Source of the DNA: Takifugu bimaculatus
Lineage: Eukaryota; Chordata; Actinopteri; Tetraodontiformes; Tetraodontidae
Reading direction: 5' to 3'
Assembly: GCA_004026145.2 (NCBI GenBank)
Contig: CP034986.1
Location: forward strand, 7,246,929 to 7,310,928
Length of the DNA stretch: 64,000 bases
The notes beneath the pieces are model-generated. The model saw only the letters and a program-made list of their open reading frames with translations, did no database searches and was not told the origin of the DNA. This document shows positions 13,701 through 27,400 of the stretch, one piece after another. How positions within the stretch are numbered: position 1 is the stretch's first letter; each line of letters begins with the position of its first letter. Made by a program: the position numbers and the translations under genes.

Positions 13701-16700
13701 GGAAACTCTGTTTGACAACGTAAACACAGCAGAAGCAGCGACGGCTTCGTGATACTGAGCACTTTTCTGCCTTCAGGCTGGGAGAAGCGAGTATTTTTAC
13801 ATTCAAACTCTAAAAAGGGGCATTTATGTCACTTCACATCTGATTCCCAGAGACAGAAGAAGAGGCCTTGTTCGACGACTGTTCCCGACCGTCGGATTGA
13901 GTTCATCCCAAGTTTCATTATTTGAAAGATTGATTGCTGCGCAAATGAATTTGGCCTCATTTTCCTCCTTATAAGCTCAGATTTTACTTCTGGCTTTAGA
14001 TCATTGCAACGCTGTGTGCCTGACCCCGGGGTTAGCGGGCTAAAGCAGCTAAATTCACCAACACTTTCATACAGTCGGAGGCCCTAAAAAGGAAGGAAAC
14101 TAGCATCTGAAATGCGAGGGAGGTGGTTCGTAGTTTCAGGAATCCCAAAGTTTGGAGCCAAATGACAGCTCAAAGGATGGCGCGGCGGCCCCCGGGAGCG
14201 GCCTCCGTGCACGGGTGCCCGTTGTTTTTGCACAGATGAAACCCAAAGAAAAAGTGATCAAACGCCGCGTGCGAGCCGCCCGTCCCCTAAAGGAGATTTA
14301 AAGCTAAACGCTCGCCCCGCCGCTCTGCGTGAGACGCCGCGGCGCAGCGGTGGGCTCGCCAGATCAAAATCTGTCGGTGGCTTTTAAACAAATAAAGGCT
14401 ATTAAACATTTAAGTATGCGGCGGGCGTGTAACCAAAGCTCTGTTCAAAACAGCCGATGGCAGCAACTTCCTGCGGAGTTTGATGCAACTTTTCCCAGAT
14501 TTACCTTGACCGGTCAGTTAGACGGGAGCAGGGTGGCGTCCGGATGCTCCGGGCTCCCTCGGACGCTCTGTTGCCTAACGCTTCCTTCTAAGTGGAGCGC
14601 CGTGACCGGTTACCAGGAGCAATTTAAGCTCACAAAGGATTGGCAGCAGCAACCCACTTTGAAGGCTAATGGTGCACAGAGTCCTCTCTCACTTCAGGCC
14701 TGTGTTTACTCCTCATATTTGTTCTTGTGATCTACTCCGAGCATTCAGCGTAAAATAAGCAATATCGCTCCGAGTGCTTGGCTATAATGGAGCATTAAAT
14801 GAAATGTTCCAACCTGGAGGGCTGCGGTGGACACACCTCACACCAGCCTCTGTGGGAGTGTGTCAACAGCAGAAGATGAAACAGTCCGAAGGAATCACAC
14901 TTTAAGCGGCGGCGTTATCAAAGGCTGTTGCTAATTGGCCTTGTTGCTAACTGCTTGCATTACAAAGCGCCTGTTTTCAATCCGTCCAATTTGAAGGCAA
15001 TTAAACGCGACTGTGCGAGCGTTCCAGGCGCGGGAATTTCTACCGATTCATCAATTTCTCTCTTCAGTCTGCTGCCGCAATCACGGGCTATTGAGGAGAC
15101 CTGCTGAAGAGCAGCTCGTGGGAGGCAGAGATGGGCTTTCAGGGTGGAAAAACAAAGCAACTTAATCACAGTCATCAGCTCAACGTGAGGCCGACCTGCA
15201 GCGAGGCTGGAAATGAGCCGACGGGATGAGCAGAATTTAGTGCTGCAGCTTCCACATCATCGTTGGGCCCCTCCCCGGATATTCTGTGCAGCCGGGCTAG
15301 TTGCTGCTAGCATGTGTCGGGCTAGCGTAGCATGTGTCGGGCTAGCGTAGCATGCGCTTACCTCCCCAGTTCTCCAGGCTGAAGAGGTTGTTGAAGTTGT
15401 GGCTGACGAACGGCGATATCTTCTTCAGGTCGTGAGTCCGGACTCGGGTCGCCAGCAGCGACTGGTGGGCGTCCCTGAAGGTGGTGTCCATGAGCAGGAG
15501 ACCTTGATGGGCGCGCACGGCCTTGGCGAATCCCTCGGGGCCGTCGCGCAGCAGCACGTCGCGGAATCCCACCGGAGGCTCGCCTGGTAGAAAAGGAGGA
15601 AAATGTCAAGACTGGAAGAAACCGCCACGTTCTGTTAGCTTCACATGTTAGCACGGCACTCGACTCAGACGTCGGGTCTTCAATCGCCGTCTGCTGGCGA
15701 AGATCAATTATCAAAGTCGGGAACGAGCTCAGCAGTCGACTTATTAGACCCGCCGCCCACTGGGTCCTGAAAAATGGATTTGTGCCGCCTGCTGGGCCAC
15801 GTATGACCACGGCGTTTCTATTTAAGGATAATAAGCAGCTGCTCTTCAGTGAAACACCAGAGCCACGTCCACCACGCCGCCGGGGACGGTGCTTTTCAGA
15901 CTCCAGAACCACTAATGAGTCCGATTCATCACCAGCGGCTGTTTTTACCTCCAGGACACCAACTATACCAGTGATACCGGCAATACCAGCAATACCGGTG
16001 ATACCAGTGATACCGGCGATACCAGTGATACCGGTGATACCAGCAATACCGGTGATACCAGTGATACCGGTGATACCAGCAATACCGGTGATACCAGTGA
16101 TACCGGCAATACCAGCAATACCGGTGATACCAGTGATACCGGTGATACCAGCAATACCGGTGATACCAGTGATACCGGCGATACCAGTGATACCGGTGAT
16201 ACCAGCAATACCGGTGATACCAGCGATACCGGTGATACCAGCGATACCAGCAATACCGGCGATACCAGTGATACCGGTGATACCAGCAATACCGGTGATA
16301 CCAGCAATACCAGTGATACCGGCGATACCAGCGATACCGGCGCTGTGGCCCAATTAAGACCGATGCCAGTCACACTGGAGCAACAAACACACAAATGTGG
16401 CAACGGGCAGATAGAGACATTGTGTTTCGTGGTGTTTGTGTCCCCACAGATGAGGACACGCCGGGTGGAAACGCTTCCCTCCTCCTGCCTCTAATCGCCA
16501 GAGTTCTCTCACAGAGATGAAGCAGCCGAGAGTTTGGGTCAAAGAACCGTCCAGCTTGTGCAGGAAAAAAAGCTTTTAAGGTCCTCGGCGCCGCTCCTTG
16601 GCTGTTTCTCGCGGGATTGGCGGCTGTGAAAATCGTCCATCAGCACCAAGCTGACAAAAATTGTCCCTAAAACGTCCTCTGCAGCCTCCGCCAGTTGGCG

Positions 16701-19700
16701 GTGGAGCGCTTTAAGTGTCTCAGCGCCTCAAGGTGAAAGGTCAGACGGCCCCCCCGGGGCTGCCAGGCGGATCTTTGAAGCATTAGTGAGGACGGAACCA
16801 TTCAAAGGAGGACAAAATCACGGAGCGCTAAAGTTTGGAGGGCTAATCTGCTCCAAGTGCTGCGCCCACATCAAAGCCCACATCAAAGCTGGGGCAGCAA
16901 AAAATGTGGCTAAAAATACCACGAGGGTAATGGAAGCTGACGGATAAACAGGAAGCAGGTGAACCACACGGAGCAACATCCTTTTAGAGCGTTTCCAGGA
17001 TGCGGTGGGACGCGTTCCCCGAGGAACGCTGGATGGAGGCAGCTGGACATGTTGGCAACATACGAGCGCCCCCCCCCCCCACCTCAAAGAACTAATGACT
17101 GAGGCGGTACGACATCCCAGCCGCTAAACTTTCACAAGGACAACCCCCGAGACGGGCGCTGGCATTTCCAGTTTGTAGCGGCTAACGAGTTAGCGTCCGC
17201 CGCAGAGATTCGTCCTGGAACTCCAGGCGACCCGTCGCTGCACCGCTTCCATTTAATTCCTGGCTATTAAAGGAGCACAGGCACGAATAGGGAAGTAGGT
17301 CTGGGATCCGTTTTTTGCTGCAGCCTGTGCAATCATCAATCAATTAGAGCAGTTAATCAGACGCTGTCTGCCTGCTGTGCCGTCCTCGCCGCAGCTCGCT
17401 CGCTCCCTCCATCTCCCTCGACCTTTTATCGCCGTACCTCGTCCCTGGAAACAAACGATCTCGGCTATAATTGTCTCCAAGGCCGGCGAAATGAACACCC
17501 TCCCACGCGTGCGCGCGCACACGCAGGTGCGCTAGTCCGACACGCGGGCGCATTAAGTGAGCCGGATCGGCGGCGTGCCGTCGCGCTAGCAAGCGCCCGT
17601 CTACGCGCAGCCGAGCGTGATTTACGTTCCAGCGGCCTCTGGATTCCTTCTGCAAACTTCCGACCGGATAAGAGGCCACGTGAAGCGGGACCGCAGCGAC
17701 ATGTGTCCCTCTCCTGGAGGACAGCGTGAGCGCATTTGCACGCAGCCTTTCGCGCATCCAGGCGGCGAGAGTCCCAGGCGGGCGCCGAACTTCACGACTG
17801 ACCCACTTCTGCGGCTCACGTCTATCCTCTTTCGCCGCTGTCGTTTCACCTCCTGCAGCGCCAGCTAATGCGACTGGATGCAGCGAGCGGCGAAGCTCCC
17901 AGCTCGGTTCTTGATGTACGATTTGCGTAGGGAGACAAATTGGGTAATAACAGCTTGTCTTGTCTGTCTGCTGAGGTGACGCCTGCCTCCAGAGAAGGTT
18001 GCCCACCACCTCCATCTTTGTTGATCCTGAGCAGACTCCTAATTAGCGCTGTGTTAAACAGAGCTGTGCAACGACAGTCGATCACCGACGCTCCCGTATA
18101 AAGGCTGGGAGACGTTTGGATTAAGAGACGAATGCGGACAAGGTTCTCCTCCATTTCAGGGCATAAAGGAAGTGATTTATTGTTCCTTTTAAGCTAGCTC
18201 AGAGACTCTGTGATTAACCTCTAGATGGCCTCTATTACAACAAATCCAGAAAAATGGAACAAAGCTGGGCTCCTACAGCATCCATGAAACAGCAGGATTC
18301 AGACATCGGAGGAGATTTTAGAGGCAGAAATTGGTCTTCAAGATGGTCGTCCACCTGAAATTAGCCGTATGTGGGTCACAATGCTGCAGCGCTTACAGGA
18401 TAACCCACTTTATGCTGGCACGGGACATGGAAAGGGTGATGGAAACAGTCCCTGGAGAAGCTTTTTTTTTTTTTTTTTTTACAGCTGAGCTCACGTGGCG
18501 GCGGTGGGAGGTGGCGTTGCCTTTTGGACAGGAACCTCGGAGACCGCTGAAGCTCTGAGATGCGTCATTGACCCTCGCGCGCCCATTTAAAGGGACATTT
18601 GGCAACATATTTAGATCATAACCAGATTTCCGCTCCCTAAAGTTCTGCCCATTACGTATCCATCGCAGCGCCTGCGTCCACCTGTCCGTTTCGAATATAT
18701 GGGGATTAGTTGGTGGCCCGGGCCTCTCTCCTTTAATAACCCCCCCGGCCCTCCCCCCAGAGTGTGATAATACAGGCCTAATCCCTCCCTCATCTCAATC
18801 CCTTCCCTGAATGAAAGTAAGGATATAAGCACATTACAAATCTCATTACTAGGCTTTAGGTACGCGCCGCGTGTGCTGCTGCAGCAGCGGCCTCGGGAGC
18901 GGCCGGCGCTCCGAGAGGCACCTGTGCACCCAGCAGGGGGGAAACCACCATCCAGGCTTCCACAGCAGCTCCGCAGCCCTGTCCCGCTCCGCTCCCCCCA
19001 CCTCCTCGCTTTTTGATATCAGATTTGATTAGCGGTGCCTGATTGTCATTCATATTATTCACGCCATTTTGTGATGAATCCGTGTTTTGCCGGGCATGCC
19101 GGGGAGCGTGCCGAGGCGGCGCGCGGCGCTGATAAACATGTCAGATTGATGATGGCTGGATGTTTTGCTGCTGTCAGAAAGAAGCAGCTGCTTAAATTCC
19201 TGCTGGTACGTTCCAAAATTAGACGTCTCGGAGAGGCGGCGACACCAACGACGTCAACGTTTTCTGAACAGCGCATCTGATAGCAACAGGAAATGGACCT
19301 TTTTAATATTCCACCCTCATAGTGCGTTTGGAAAACTCACTGGGAAGCTAGTGTAGGGGAAAGAGTCCCACAGCTCCACTGCTGACGCTCTAACAGGCTT
19401 AACAAGCTGCATAAAGAGCCCAGTTTGGCCACAGGACTTTACTGTGTGACTCCAGGGGTGCCTTCCCCAACCTCGGACCCCCCCCCCCCCACCCCACCCC
19501 CCCCCCACATCGGAGCCTTTTCCTCCCTGAGCGCCATACAGGAATCATTTAGGAAGGCCGTCACGGGGCCCATTTATCATCTGGCTTCTGCACAAACTGT
19601 CCCGCGGATCCACGAGTTTGTAGTGTCCAAGATCACTGGTAAACGAAAGCCTTCGTCTCTGAAACTAAACACTAAATGATTCCAAAGTTAATGAATGCAG

Positions 19701-22700
19701 TAAGTACGCTCTACTATATGGTTGTTATGGTAACAGTCCATGACATGACATGTATGGTTCATAAGCTGCACGGACGTAGTGGGATGTTTAGTCAGGTTAC
19801 CGACCACATTCAAATGTTTCAATGAACACAGCTTAGCGTGCTAATCATACGCTAACGGGCTAATCACTGCATTTATGGCAATTTGGCGCCAAGACCTTCA
19901 TCCATAAATATATAAATATCTTCCAGCTGAGTTGATGCGAGCTTTTGACCAGGGTTTGCTTGAACCCCCTCGGGGACTCACCCATGGTGACGGGCGGGAT
20001 GACAGGGTCTGTAGAGGACGGCTTAGCCTTAACTGGGATGGGCGTGGTCGGTCCGTTCACCATCACATGACCTAGAAAAGCAGGTGTCAAAATGGAGAGA
20101 CCAAATCAGATGCTGTAAAGTGGATGAGGGATTAGAAACAGGCAGCGTTCAGGCGGCGGCTCCAGTCGATACAGGCGTCAACACATTTCTAGCGGCATTG
20201 ATCAACCTGGCTGGAGTTTCTCTGGTTTGTTTCATTTACTCGCCCCTTCGACAGCTTTTCCTCTCAGAAGGAGGCCGGGGTGACTCACAGATGCGGTAAA
20301 CATTAGAATAATATCCCTCCGAGCGTCTGCTGGGCTTCACCTGATGAAATCCCATTCCGACCGCAAATGTATACAGCAGCTTTGGCAGTCTTTAACTTCC
20401 CGTCTTGTAATTTTGCTGCTGCGTTTCCCAGATCATATTTCTGGTGAGAGGGTAATTGATTTCTTTAGAAGCCTCACAGATCCGCTACGTTCCTTTAGAG
20501 CAAATTATTTCCTCGTTGCGTTCTGACAAATCACAACTAGAGCTGCATTTGGGTACCGGCAGCGGGTTTCTTCTTCATTTAAAGCTCATTTAGAGGCTAA
20601 AAGGGAGAGCAACAAATAAACGGCTCTCTGCCAACGTGATGCGCACTGACCCAGGTAATGCAGCAGCTTCTGGGCTCGGTTCTGGGTGGGCTTCAGGTTG
20701 AACAGCTCCTGGTTCTCGTCGATGAACTGGGTGTCCACGGTGGAGTGGAGGAACTGGTGGTTGGACAGGACGTTCTGCAGGAACGGGATGTTGGTCTGCA
20801 CGTGGAGAGAGGTGCACAGTTTTGTCATTTCACACACATCATTAAAATCACCGTATGCTGCAACCGCCGTCGACCCAATTAAAGCGAGAACAGGAAACAA
20901 ATCGGAGTTAATTGGACGATTTTACTATTGTTTTGAAGTGGAGGCCGAGCATTAACGCGGGCAGAACGTCCACGAGGGCGCGGACGCCGTACAAAAGGTG
21001 GCTGAAGATGTGAGGGAACAATTAAAACACAATAATATCAGTTTGGCCGATCTCATGCTCAGTGATGCCGGGGTTGCTGCAATCAAGCCGTTTCCCGGCC
21101 AACGCACGTCCTACCGTGTCCATTTTCCACCATTGTAGAGTCAAGTGGAAGCACATATCCCCCCCCCCCCCCCCATCATACATGTGCAAACGTGATGAAC
21201 TCAACAAAGGGAGCGAGTTACAGTCGTCAGACGCAGCAGCGCTCCACTGATATACCTGCGACAGGCTTGTTCCCAGGAAGAATGAACGGAATGAACCCTC
21301 TGAGCGAGCGAGCGGCGACCTTCAGTAGAGGTCAAATATCCACCATTCTGAGGAATGCTGCAGAGGTGTGACTGACAAAGTGCTATTTTATTTCCTGCTT
21401 CAGTTGTGCAGCTTTAGATTTTTATTCCTACCTGAGACGGCGTCTATTTTATTGTTTTTGCTGCGGCTTTTATTGAAATGCAAATTTTTGCTAACAGACC
21501 TGGAGTCCATTTTATTTGTGTTTTGTTTTATTCATTTTAGGAAATTTAAATTCTTGAAAACACTCACGAGGGACAGAAGTTTGAGGCTTTTGAAAGGTTG
21601 CACTCCGATATATCGATGATGTGGTTTATGGGCAATAATACACGCCAGAACATGACGTTGGCACGTCCTCCTGCCGATCCTTGGACCTGAAGAAGACGAG
21701 CGTCTGGATGGCAGCACAGTAACGCCGTTGTCTTTGACCCTGACAAAAGCTGGAGTCCACGCCGCTGCGTTTTCTCCATCTAAAGTCCCAGAAATCACGT
21801 CTTTAAAGGCGGGGGCGCCATCTAAAAGGGCACCTTTATAGAGCTCATAGTGCCGCCAGGTGTAACAGGGTTGCACGAGGAGCAAAAAGCACAAATAAAA
21901 GTCACAATAAGTCTGACGGCTGCTATGAAATTGCAAATAACAGATGGAACCTGGCTGGCAAGAGCCCCGCATCCTGTCTCACACACACGCATGCGAAGAA
22001 CACACACTTCCTGTGGCGTCCTAACGATGTGCAAAGTCCCACACACTCTGCAGCCAATGCTCCTGGTGCTCACTACCTGATTCCGCTGCAGGTCTCTGGT
22101 GGAGGTGAGTCCCGGCGTCCTGAGTGAGTCACCTCTACTCTGAAGTACGTCTGGCTGCTGTTCACACAGACACACGTCTTTCTTCTGTTCTCCAAGTTAA
22201 GAAAACAGGGTAAAGAACCTCCACACGGGCCAAAAGCCCTGCATAATCCTGCATAAATTGGGCCCTTCTGCCTCACAGTGACAGCCGGAATTGTCAGCCG
22301 TCGGCCAAATAAAGAGAGAATAATGATCCGGGACGTGTTGGGAGAAGAAAGGAGAAGTTTCTGTCCTGGTAAATGAGGCAAGAATTTAGAATTCTGCCGG
22401 TTGAATATTGACAAGCAGCAGAGAAACGAAGACGGGTTTGAGTTTGGAAGCCTCAAGTTTCTAATCAACAGTCAATCAACGGGTGCGAAGACTCAGCTGG
22501 TCCTGATAATCCCAGTCAGGCACGAGTCCGTCTGGGCGCCAACTGGACGCCGCGCGATCGATCCACGTCCGTGAGCCCCCATCATCACTTCACTTCTCTC
22601 TTCCTAAATCCCACAGCACCAACAGTTTGGTTCTGAATATTGGTTCCATTCACACCAGCAGATAATAGCTGATGCCGTTGCCATGGCGCAGGGCAGGCCA

Positions 22701-24393
22701 TCATCTCATACAACCTGCCGTCCGCGTGGAAAAGCTTCGTACCGTCCAGGTCGCCCGGCGTGCTAACATGGCTAACGTGCTGCAGAGCGGATGAAGCAGG
22801 ATCCACCAGATCTTGTGTGATCTTGTAGAGAGCCAGGGGCGGCTTGGTGAAGCCAGATTAATGGATCAGTGCCGGGTTTGTTGAGCCCAACAGCAAATTC
22901 TCTCAGCAGAATTTGTGTGCAACTGTGTAAACATAATCTGTGGAGGAAGAGTAACCCACAAAGCTAAGCTAATAAGCTAAACTCCATTATAGAGGCATGT
23001 GTGGGACTGCTTGGCTAGACACCTGGCCTCCATCTACCCCCCCCCTTCCCGTGTCACACGCTCCCTCGGAGATTAGCAGTTGAATAGCGGCACGTGCACG
23101 TGCAGGGAGCAATATAAACACGCGACAACAATGCATTCAGATTTACGCAGATGTTTATGTGGCAATATCCATCCAGACGAGTATCTCCAATCTGATCCGA
23201 CGTTTATAGCCATGAACTACACCCTCCTCCTCCTCCCGCCATTTTAACGCCCGCAATTAACGGATCAGGGCCCCGACATCTGGCTCAGGATGCCAGGTTT
23301 CATTACTCAGAAAAATAAAACTGCTACATTTCACGCTAATGGGAACAGCTGCCTAAGTGCGTCGCGGGAAGAGGTTCGACACGAACGGCGAGGCCGTATT
23401 TACGCTTCACTTCAGGACGGGAAGATTTAGAGGTGTCGTGAAAGGTCTCAATCCCAGCCGCCCTGCAGGGGCGGCGGAAGCTCGGAGCGGATCTACACGC
23501 TGGGGAAACATCCTCCCAGATAAGATTGTGGAATTCTGTCAAACTCCGGGACGCCCTGGAGAAGCACTGAAGCGCTTTCATGATTATCTGACGGCCGATT
23601 CTGCTGCGTCCCCGTCCTCTTCCACGCTAACGCAGCCTCTCCTTCCGGCGTGTTCAGATATGGAGTTTGGGTTGATGAGAAACGCCACTCCCAGAGAAGA
23701 GTTCACATCTTGGTAGCGCAGCGTCCACGCGCCATAAAACACGTTCCCGCCTTCTGTCGGATAATAAAATTGGAGGATAAAAGCGCAACAAATGCCAAAG
23801 CAGTGTTGCGTGCTTTTTAAATTAGCCTAAAAGTTAAAACAATGATTTAAAGTGATGTTTAGTGGAGGTGAGAGGACGGCCAAGTGTTCCTCGTGTAAAC
23901 ATCTCCACAAATTATCTGCGACAAATTGCCTCCACTGATCACAGGAATCCATCAAAGCAAAACTGGCTCGATTATCTAAAACTGAGCGGCTCCGCGACGT
24001 TGATTAAATGCAGCGGTATTTCAAGTACGAGGCGCTGCTACCTTTAAAAACGAAGGTGTCCCTGCTTTAAAACTCAATTTAGGGCTGTCTGATGTCATTC
24101 CCACGCCCGGAGTTTATCCAAATAGAGAAATAATGAAACTAAATCTAGATCAGCCTTTTGTCTGATTAGCAACGCTCGCACACCTCATCCTTTATGCTTT
24201 GAGGTGACACTACTCCAAGAATGTGACCCCCCCCAGAGCGGATAATCGAGTTAATGATAACGGCGAGACCTCAAGGAGATAAAGCTCATCAATCTCCCTG
24301 CGGATCACACGGGAAGCGCCCGCCACCTCTGCGCCGTGTCCTCCAGCCAACGCCGCCGTCCACGCCCATCCCATCTCCCATCTTACGCTTCCA

Positions 24394-24444
<51 letters not shown>

Positions 24445-27400
24445 TTTCCCTCCACTTGGGAGCCCCGGTGTGTTTTGGTGCGAAAAGCTGGATCTACTTC
24501 CTTCCCATTCATCTGCATCTCCTCACAGGTGATTCAGCGCCTCTTGTGCGCTAATAAACGGGCAAATATAGCCAGACGCCATAAAGTAGAATAGAAGAGT
24601 TGAGCAACACTTGCCTTTAATCCCACTGCCCTCTTTTATGGCTCAGTGTGGCACCTTTCATCCCAAAAACATCCACCACCTCTACTTTCAAAGACAAGGG
24701 AGGGGGAGCCCTGAACACCAAGTGACTAATAGCTGCCACATATTTACACGACGTGCTATAACTGTCAGGATCCTCTCCGTGCACGGCGTCATGCATTATT
24801 CATGCCATTTCCTTTTCATTTTGCTGTTGTGGCCGTGTGATTTCCTCACTATTTAGACGTTTCCCCCCTTTAACAGCAGTTTATCGGGGTGCTCGCCTCC
24901 TCCTGCTGCACGTCTTCAGCGTGCGGGGGCTGGAAATAGCTCTCGCGCACGGCGGCGCCTCACAAAAGCCTTTTGTGAGTCTCGGTAGAGTACAGGTGAA
25001 ACACGGCCTCCCTTCCCATTTAGGCGACCCAGCGTCGGCGGCGCCGCCGCTCTGGCTAATCTGCAACACCTGATCTGGAGGCAGGTTTTACCGACGTTTG
25101 AGTCCAAATGTCCCACGGCGAGAGGGCGTGTTGGGAGGGGGAGGTGGAGGTGGAGGTGGAGGGTCCCCCCCCCGATGCAATAATGTCTGCGTAAACATCC
25201 TGAGAGCGATGCGACGTCTGTGGTTGCCTTGTTTCAGCCGTCTGACTGACAAAAAGCTGTTCCCCCTCCCCGCCTGAATAATTCACTCAGAACGATCAAA
25301 TTAGACTGGTCCGTCTAGCCCGACCCGTTGCCGTGGCTACATCAGATCTCTCGTTTGTTTGAGAAGATTTGGAAAAAAAACCAAAACCGTTATTGCAGAT
25401 TTCATAGCGGGCGCCTAAATAACCCAGGCCGCCGTTGCTGTACATTTCTGCAGAAATAACGGCGAGCGATTGCTCCCAGGGAACAGTCGACAGACTAAAA
25501 AGCTCATTCGCCGCCGCTTCATTTGGACGATGACCCGCTGCACGCCAGCGTCAACGGCGCCGCAGCAGCACGCGCGATGCTTTACCGCCGCCTCCTTCAT
25601 CAGTCTGTAAATCCCAGCAGTGCTTGGAAACGTGACTCGCTCATGTAAACATTAGCCCCCCCCCCGTTTAACCTTTGCAACTAAATGGCGCCGGTGCTGC
25701 CCGGGTCACCCCGGCCGGCGCTCTTTACTGGGGAAGCTGGTCTGCTGCTGGTAACGAGAACCTGTGAAATTTGGAGGCGTGGCCGTGCGTGAGTGTGTGT
25801 GCCTGCGTGTCCCTGGGTCTCATTAAGAGTTGATAGAGACAAATAGAGGGGGGGTCTGGCCTTCGATCTGGACCGCCGCGCCATTTACCTCCGACTCTGC
25901 TGCCGTGCACGTGTGCCTCACGGCAGCGTGTTGTGATTTGTGCCACATTACGGCGTCGATCACGTATGCCCCATCACGCGCCGCTTGTTCCCACCTTTGC
26001 GGCTCGTCCGCTGACTGCGTGCTGCGTTCAGAGGCCAAAGGAAATTATTGTGGGATGGAGAGAGAGGGAAAGGCTTCTTTAACCGTTTACGCACACCTGC
26101 CGGGGGCCAGCAGGGGGCGCAGTAGTGAACTCTAAACTCTGAAGGACTGAAGGTGTCAGCCAGCCTTCCAATTTAGGTACCGTGGGGGCAAAGAAGGTGC
26201 AACCTCTCCACCGGGGTCACTTCACTGGGACCATCTCAACTGGAGAGGCAGGAAATAAAGACCGGAATAAACCTAACGTGCAAAAAGTAGGAAATCTAAA
26301 AGGTTAGTGGGGTTTTCCTGGAATACCAACGCAACACAAACAGCCAGCCCGTCATGAGATGTTCCTCCTGATTCTCTATCAGTTGATTTATAAGGTCACC
26401 GGGTCGGACGAGTTACTAAAGCAGGCGAGGTTTGATTATTTATGAATCAACCGGCCTGTAAAGCCGAGCAGGGGGATCGAATGGCTGGACCTCGCAGCGA
26501 GGGAGGTCTGACCATGCAGATCAATGCATCCAACCAAAAGAAACCGGATCGGGATCACATGATGCCGCCACATGTGGCAGGTTCCCCTCTGTCAGCGCGG
26601 GACCGTGGGTCCAGCGTCCGGCGCGTCGGAGGGGGAAAACATGCTCAACCAGCGTCTGAAGTCCTATCAGCTCCGCTCCTTCCGTCCTTCCATTCCCAAC
26701 TCTTATCTCCCTCAGCCTCTCCTCTACCTCCCCTCTCGTTCCGTCACGCGCATCTTAATCGTCCTGCTTCGCTAGACCCCATCTACGCTTCCGGACCAGG
26801 AGTTGCTCGAAGCCACGGAGCGCCTGGCTTATCTCCTCCCCCTTGACTCTCTTTCATCCCTCTATCAGCGTCGGAGCAACAAGATGGTTGGAGAAAGTAA
26901 ATAATACAAACGCTGCGAGTCGCAACGCTTTGATCCAGAGACATTTTCTTCCCGTTCTTGCCTCCAAAAAGTTTTGAAGTCAGGGCAGGTTAGGTGACTT
27001 CCTGTTAGGTGACTTCCTGTTAGGAAGCAGCAGGAAGTGGCGTTCCCTGGTGTGAACCCGAGTCTGGATGACCTTTCAGACCTGCTCAAACGACGCAGAA
27101 CCCTGAGGAAAAGAACTCCGGTCCATTTAAGGTGGACCAAAGTTTCACAATCAGCACCATCAAATGAGAATTAAAACGTTCTCCTGCTTCCTTTTCCCTC
27201 CCCTTTCTTTAGCATCTCACACTCCTCCCTTCCCCTCTCCTGCTACTCGTCTTCATTTCTCCCTCCTCACACACACACACACACACACACACTCTCGGCG
27301 GAAGCTAGCAGAGACGGATCACACTCCGCTCTCGGGAATCACACGCTCCTCTCCACCAGATAAGGACACGAGTAAGCCAGAAAGAGGGGATTGTACAGAA

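Larger units (their letters stand above)
12417..15361. other. pc intron, 2.9 kb
   Basis: It holds (CA)n, two small tandem duplications (12863-12970) and a 20-bp duplication beside the donor at 15306-15353. No gene was seen. Confidence 0.8.
15584..19981. other. pc intron, 4.4 kb
   Basis: It is dominated by the 9-bp minisatellite at 15964-16342. A T19 run lies at 18462-18480 and poly(C) tracts near 17071 and 19480. No gene was seen. Confidence 0.8.

Noticed and set aside
15358..16353. 331-codon open frame on the minus strand
   Set aside because: It is the 9-bp minisatellite plus an out-of-frame shadow of pc exon 15362-15583, with no independent coding support.
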